A stretch of 64,000 bases of DNA, taken from positions 9,216,737 through 9,280,736 of the forward strand of contig JAUCBN010000034.1 of NCBI GenBank assembly GCA_035048815.1, in the 5' to 3' direction. This DNA comes from Abelmoschus esculentus. Taxonomy: Eukaryota > Streptophyta > Magnoliopsida > Malvales > Malvaceae. The first letter of the stretch is position 1, and every line of letters begins with the position of its first letter. Position numbers and translations under genes: made by a program. The notes under the pieces are model-generated. The model made no database searches. It was given only the letters and a program-made list of their open reading frames with translations, and was not told the DNA's origin. Shown here in pieces: positions 59,570 to 64,000 of the stretch.

Positions 59570-61069
59570 CCTGGATTATTTTGGAAGGAGAGTAGTAGAC
59601 AGACTGTGATGTAATTATTTAATTTAGTTTTGATCAAATTATATTGCTAGTCACTATAATTTAGTCTTAATATTGAATTTGTCACTAAACTTTATAATAT
59701 TCTAATTTAAACATTAAATTTTAATTTATGGTTCAATTAAGACATTGATCCTTTAATTCGTTAATAATCAAATGCAACAATTTGACATTGACGTGTGATG
59801 ATATGGTATCTACTTATATATTTAACTAATCAATGAAACATTCTTTTATCACGATCATTAAACTTTAATAAATTATTTAGATATTTTTCATCCATTTATT
59901 GTCAAAAATCATCATTTCTTGGACACTTTAGACAATAAAAAATATTAAAATGTTTAATTTTTTAGATAAGCTTTTATCAAATTTTAATAAGTTTCATGAA
60001 AAAATAATCTGAATAAAAAAGATGTTAAATGTGAATGTTTAGTATCTTATCTCGTAAATAATGACAGATGACAGACAATGATTGATCGTAAAATCATTAG
60101 AAGAGATGACAAATTTATATCAAAAAATGAGAAATAAGCTATTACATCATTACCCATTAACAATTTAACAATCTACTGTCTTAATTGAATAGAAAATTAT
60201 AATTTAGGGTTAATTTGATTTTTTTTTAAATTTAGTGACGAAATCAATCCAATGACTAATGTCTAGGTATTATACCGTTGTAATTTATCCTTTATTTTAT
60301 AAAGCTTTTTGGTAATGGATTGAACAGAGAAGCCGGTTATCCCCATTAAGACAGCAAAGCGAGGATACTGTCATGTGGCTGAACAATTGCCACGTGTTCA
60401 TGTTGGATAAGGGCCACGTAAAGTGCGGCGTATAGTCGACTATTTTGTTTCAAAACTCGGCTTCCTCTGGAAGGATCGATTTTACAACCTTATTTATAAT
60501 GATAATACTAATAATAACAATTTTAATATTATTAATTAAATTACATAATTTATTATAGATAGAATCATACGAAAAATAGTATATTATATTCTTGAGTAGT
60601 TTGCGAGAGTATTAAATCGAGTATTGAATAATTTGTCTCATCTTATTAAAATTTAAATTGAATTCAATCAAATTGAGTATTAATCGAACTTTAACGAAAT
60701 TAAACTCACGTAATTTATGATCTGTTTCGTCTTATTTAAGATAGACTTTTATGATGTAATGTGATTCTGACACGTGGAACGAGGGCTGATCTGACGGTGC
60801 CAAATATTTAAAATCCATAGGAAAATGGTTGGAAGAACGTGAAGATGGAATTAAATTCAATTTTTTTTTTGTTTGAAAATCATGTTCACGTCTTTTAGTT
60901 TGTATAGGAATCTTTTTGGATGCAATCATGAACTAAGAAAAAGACAGAAAATGAACCACTGGAATTATTAAAACTAAAATTAAAATTATTTGCATGTTAA
61001 AATGGCAATCATTTGTCCTTGAAAGATTTAATAACAAGTTAAAAAATAAGGGTTGAATTTCAAATTTAA
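59570..61069. other. Upstream intergenic region of the aquaporin gene with two G-boxes
   Basis: No gene. CACGTG cores occur at 60391-60396 and 60771-60776 (about 0.96 and 1.34 kb upstream of the aquaporin start), with a further CCACGTA near 60414. These are the class of sites bound by bZIP/bHLH factors, including abscisic-acid-response factors. Their link to the gene is inferred from distance only. 59640-60290 is AT-rich, repeat-like sequence. Confidence 0.35.
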
Positions 61070-61240
61070 TATTTTTTTTAATTATTTAATAATAATTATA
61101 GAAGTATCTGTTTTAAAATATAATTTTTATTATTTGACATTGATCGTTCAATCACTCTACTAGTATTATTAATGCTCGAACCTATGACCTTTAGAAACAA
61201 CAACCGTTCTTTTAGTCACTTGAACTAAATTGCTTGTGCC
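61070..61240 (-). mobile_element. SINE-like repeat, copy 2
   Basis: On the minus strand a box resembling pol III A (TTAGTTCAAGTGACT) is followed by a B-like box (AGGTTCGAGCATT), then the shared body and an A-rich 3' end at about 61070. Confidence 0.55.
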
Positions 61241-62277
61241 AAATCTAATATTTTCTAAATATTAGTTATATAATATTTATATTATTTTTTTAACAAATCC
61301 TAATTTATTTAAAATATAATTTTTTAACATTAAATGAAAAGTAATTATCTAAAACTCATCAGTTTCTTCCTTTCAAGTTTTGAGCCACTTACACCCTTAC
61401 ATCAAAACTCTTGAATTGTCTCTGTATTTAATTTCTACTGCTAATAACTCAACTTTAATTTTAGGAAAGAATGATTATTAAATTATCGATCATTCTAGTA
61501 GAATAGAATATTAAATTTTAAATAATATTTTTTAGCATAAAAAAATATTGTTCCATAAAAGTTAAAAATAAAATTTAAAATAAAACGTTATAAATAAAAC
61601 GAATTTATTTATTAAGATAATTTTTATAATTTAAGGTATGATATATTTTTAAAATTTAAATTTTTTAAATATAAAAGACAAAAAATACTAAAAAAGTTAA
61701 TTATTTTTATCCATTAGGTTAGTGTTTTAAACTAGAGAAAATATTTCTTATTCAAGGAAAAGAAGTTTACAACTGGATAATGGGGGCAATAATTTAATAT
61801 TATTTTTTATTTGACATTTAGAGATCTTCGAATATTATTTGAAGATTTATGTTTTTTATAACAGTTTAATGTAGCGTCACTTTCTCTTGGTAACCTGTAT
61901 ATAACATTACTTATATATGACGTTGCAAAGAATATAACTGGACTGAATCAAAATTCAAAACGATAAGACATATTCAGTCATATACAGGAATTCGATTCAG
62001 CTTTCGTATTTCTTACACAACGTTATGTACAGGTAGCATTGTATGTTGGACGTTAAGAGAAAATGACCTAGATCCCAAATAATTTTTAAGGATCTTTAAA
62101 TATCAAATAAAAAATTAATATTAGATTATTACTCTAATTTTACCCGATAAAACAATGGAAAAAATAACAATAATTAAAAAAAATTGTCATATAAAGGGGA
62201 AAATCAATCATTTATCATTCATCCATTTTCATCAATTTAATCGACCTGCTAATGACCACAAATAATTATAAAGACAT
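61241..62277. other. AT-rich intergenic region
   Basis: No gene found. Around 61880-62050 'gttatatacagg / ctgtatataac'-like segments face each other, a weak inverted repeat. Confidence 0.35.
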
Positions 62278-62457
62278 GTTTTTTTTTTGAACAAGCTAAT
62301 AGTGATTATAAGTAGTATCTGTTTTAGAATATAATCTCCACCATTTGACATTGATCGCTCAATTACTCTGGCTGGCATCGCTGGTGCTCGAACCCGTGAC
62401 CTCTAAGAAGATCAATCGTTTTTTTAACCACTTGGACTAGAAGGCTCGTGCAGACAT
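62278..62457 (-). mobile_element. SINE-like repeat, copy 3 (best preserved)
   Basis: Minus strand, from right to left: pol III A-box-like TAGTCCAAGTGG (62439-62428), about 43 nt, B-box-like GGGTTCGAGCA (62396-62386), shared body, then a run of ten A residues (the T run at about 62279-62288). AGACAT occurs on both sides (62272-62277 and 62452-62457), a possible target duplication. This is the layout of a tRNA-derived SINE. Confidence 0.6.
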
Positions 62458-62964
62458 TTTTTTTTTCTTTGTTCAAAACAAATAGAAGAATTCCATTTTA
62501 TTTTTTTATAAGCAAAGTATTATGAATTTATTACATAATTATGTATTTCATTAAAAAAAATGATTTTAATAGAGGAAAAAGTATAATTTAACTATGAAAC
62601 AAAATAAAAACCGTTTAAAATTGAAATAAAACACTATAAAATAACTCAAAACAGAACTCCAAAACATCACCCACAATTCACAAATTAAGTTAAATAAATA
62701 TTCAAATTAAAAAAAGAGTTAGTGATTTAATAATTAATTGATTAGTTAAAAATATTATAAATATTTTTATGTAAATTTAAATTATAATATTTCTTTAAAA
62801 CTGTAATATCATTTTATTTTAAAAAATAAAAGGTTGAGATGTTTCTATAAGGAATTTATTTTTCTGAAGCATATTCCCTTTCTTGACATTGATTGGTACT
62901 GACATCCTACTCCCTTGTTGAAAACGTGATTAGTAAACCCTAAAAACTTGAATGGAAAGGAGTG
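62458..62964. other. AT-rich spacer
   Basis: Nothing recognisable. Confidence 0.35.
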
Positions 62965-62972
62965 ATTTATGT

Positions 62973-63441
62973 TAGGTGTGTGCAAATTGATCTAATTCGA
63001 TTTAAAATTTTGAATATCGAAATTTTTTTGAATCACTTAAATAGTAATTTGTATATGATCCGAAAAATTTGGATATCCGAATATCCGAACTTATAGATTA
63101 TTTTATTTACTTTTTTAATTTAGCGGTCTTATTCATAAAATATTTAGGTTTTCGAATATAACAATCAACGATTATTGAATATAACAAGATTTTTATCCAT
63201 GAAAATTTTAATTTTCATATATAACAAGTAAAAATATTGAATATAACAATATTTATATCTATAAAAATTTGATTATTCGAATATCGGATAATCAGATATC
63301 CGGTTCGAATGTAAAATACATATCTTATTTAATTCGAAATGTTTAGATATCTGATCCGAATTATCCAAAAAATAAAAGTCGAATCGAATATCTAAAATTA
63401 ACGGATAATTGAATTAAATGGAATATTTTTGCATACCCCTA
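62973..63441. mobile_element. hAT-type MITE, 469 bp
   Basis: Flanked by perfect 8-bp duplications ATTTATGT (62965-62972 and 63442-63449). Inverted ends TAGGTGTGTGCAAA and TAGGGGTATGCAAA. The interior is AT-rich with repeated 'gatatccgaatatccg'-type palindromes near 63070 and 63290 and no ORF. TAGGG-type ends with 8-bp duplications are typical of hAT. Confidence 0.75.
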
Positions 63442-63449
63442 ATTTATGT

Positions 63450-64000
63450 AAACAACAGTACCCTTCAAATAAGACAACAATAGTCCCACTGGGGAATAAG
63501 ACAGATAGCCCACCGATTTCTATTTTGTTTTTAGGTATTGTGTTTTTTAAAAAATACGATAAAAAATATTTTTAAAATGTGATTTTAAAATTTATTTATT
63601 TTAAATATGAATATTTAACATTACTTTATAAAAATGCTTTTAAATATAAAAATATTTATTTTAGATATTTAAAAAATATAAAAAAACTGATAATATAAGT
63701 AAAGATAAATAAATAATTTTGTTTAAAAATATTTGTAGGAAAACTAAAAGCTAAATTTTTTTTCACTTAAAATAAAACTTTTCAATATAAATTAAAAAGT
63801 ACTTTTAACCTGAAAAACTACATATTTTATATTACTTTTAACTCTCAAATTATTTTTTAAAAAACATTACATAATAAAGCTTAAGACTCCTTTCTCAAAA
63901 TTCATCCCATATTTGTTTACTTTCTAGATCCCTAACAATATAGACATCACACCAAATCAATTATTTTTAATTATTTTTTTTTTATAATTTTATGTTAGAT
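63450..64000. other. AT-rich intergenic end of window
   Basis: No gene or repeat boundary seen. Confidence 0.35.

Noticed and set aside
62386..62439. Possible tRNA gene (A- and B-box motifs)
   Set aside because: No cloverleaf stems could be drawn around the boxes and the sequence continues as a dispersed repeat; better read as a tRNA-derived SINE.

Overview
This is a stretch of plant nuclear genome, AT-rich and dominated by transposons. Both host genes have plant exon structures, and the repeats belong to eudicot families. The aquaporin and the mix of long-LTR Ty3/gypsy elements would suit a Malvaceae genome such as cotton, but that is an impression and the sequence does not prove it. Two genes look intact: a seven-exon cysteine-rich receptor-like kinase (CRK, 36175-38750, +) and a two-exon tonoplast aquaporin of the TIP1 group (58583-59435, -).

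Region by region: 1-4606 is a non-coding LTR-type element (minus orientation, primer-binding site beside the right LTR) with a tandem duplication at its left side. 4847 to about 12889 is a gag-protease-only retrotransposon with 0.68-kb LTRs. A second gag-protease-only element sits inside it (6564-11295), and an unassigned insertion with 6-bp target duplications sits inside that one (8971-10194), giving a three-level nest. 13380 to about 18590 is a 5'-truncated Ty3/gypsy element of Tekay/Del type. 19480-19850 is a relic of a LINE-type RNase H. About 19859-27346 is a second copy of the unassigned insertion, split by a 6.3-kb solo-LTR-like element that carries an internal 2.7-kb tandem duplication.

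28113-34889 is a third gag-protease-only element. Its left LTR is interrupted by a 3.3-kb probable solo LTR (28618-31911, TSD GAGCC). After the CRK gene come a decayed Ty3/gypsy pol relic (39100-39965) and a Mutator-like element (about 40265-44168) with long inverted repeats. The latter holds a broken plant-mobile-domain gene and the start of a MuDR-type transposase on the opposite strand, plus a series of GGTGGCG hairpins. A hAT-type fold-back MITE (44798-45480) precedes a complete but inactivated 8.7-kb Tekay element (47702-56399, TSD TAAAC). The right end holds the aquaporin, three copies of a tRNA-derived SINE-like repeat, and a second hAT-type MITE (62973-63441).

The most interesting signals are regulatory. 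The outer gag-protease element carries a six-unit heat-shock-element array about 220 bp upstream of a TATA box in each LTR. Palindromes related to GGTATCGATACC recur in several elements. The LTR sub-repeat arrays and GTAC clusters are lineage-specific. Most stop codons in the retroelement ORFs look like C-to-T decay. No bacterial-type features (operons, ribosome binding sites, CRISPR) were seen.
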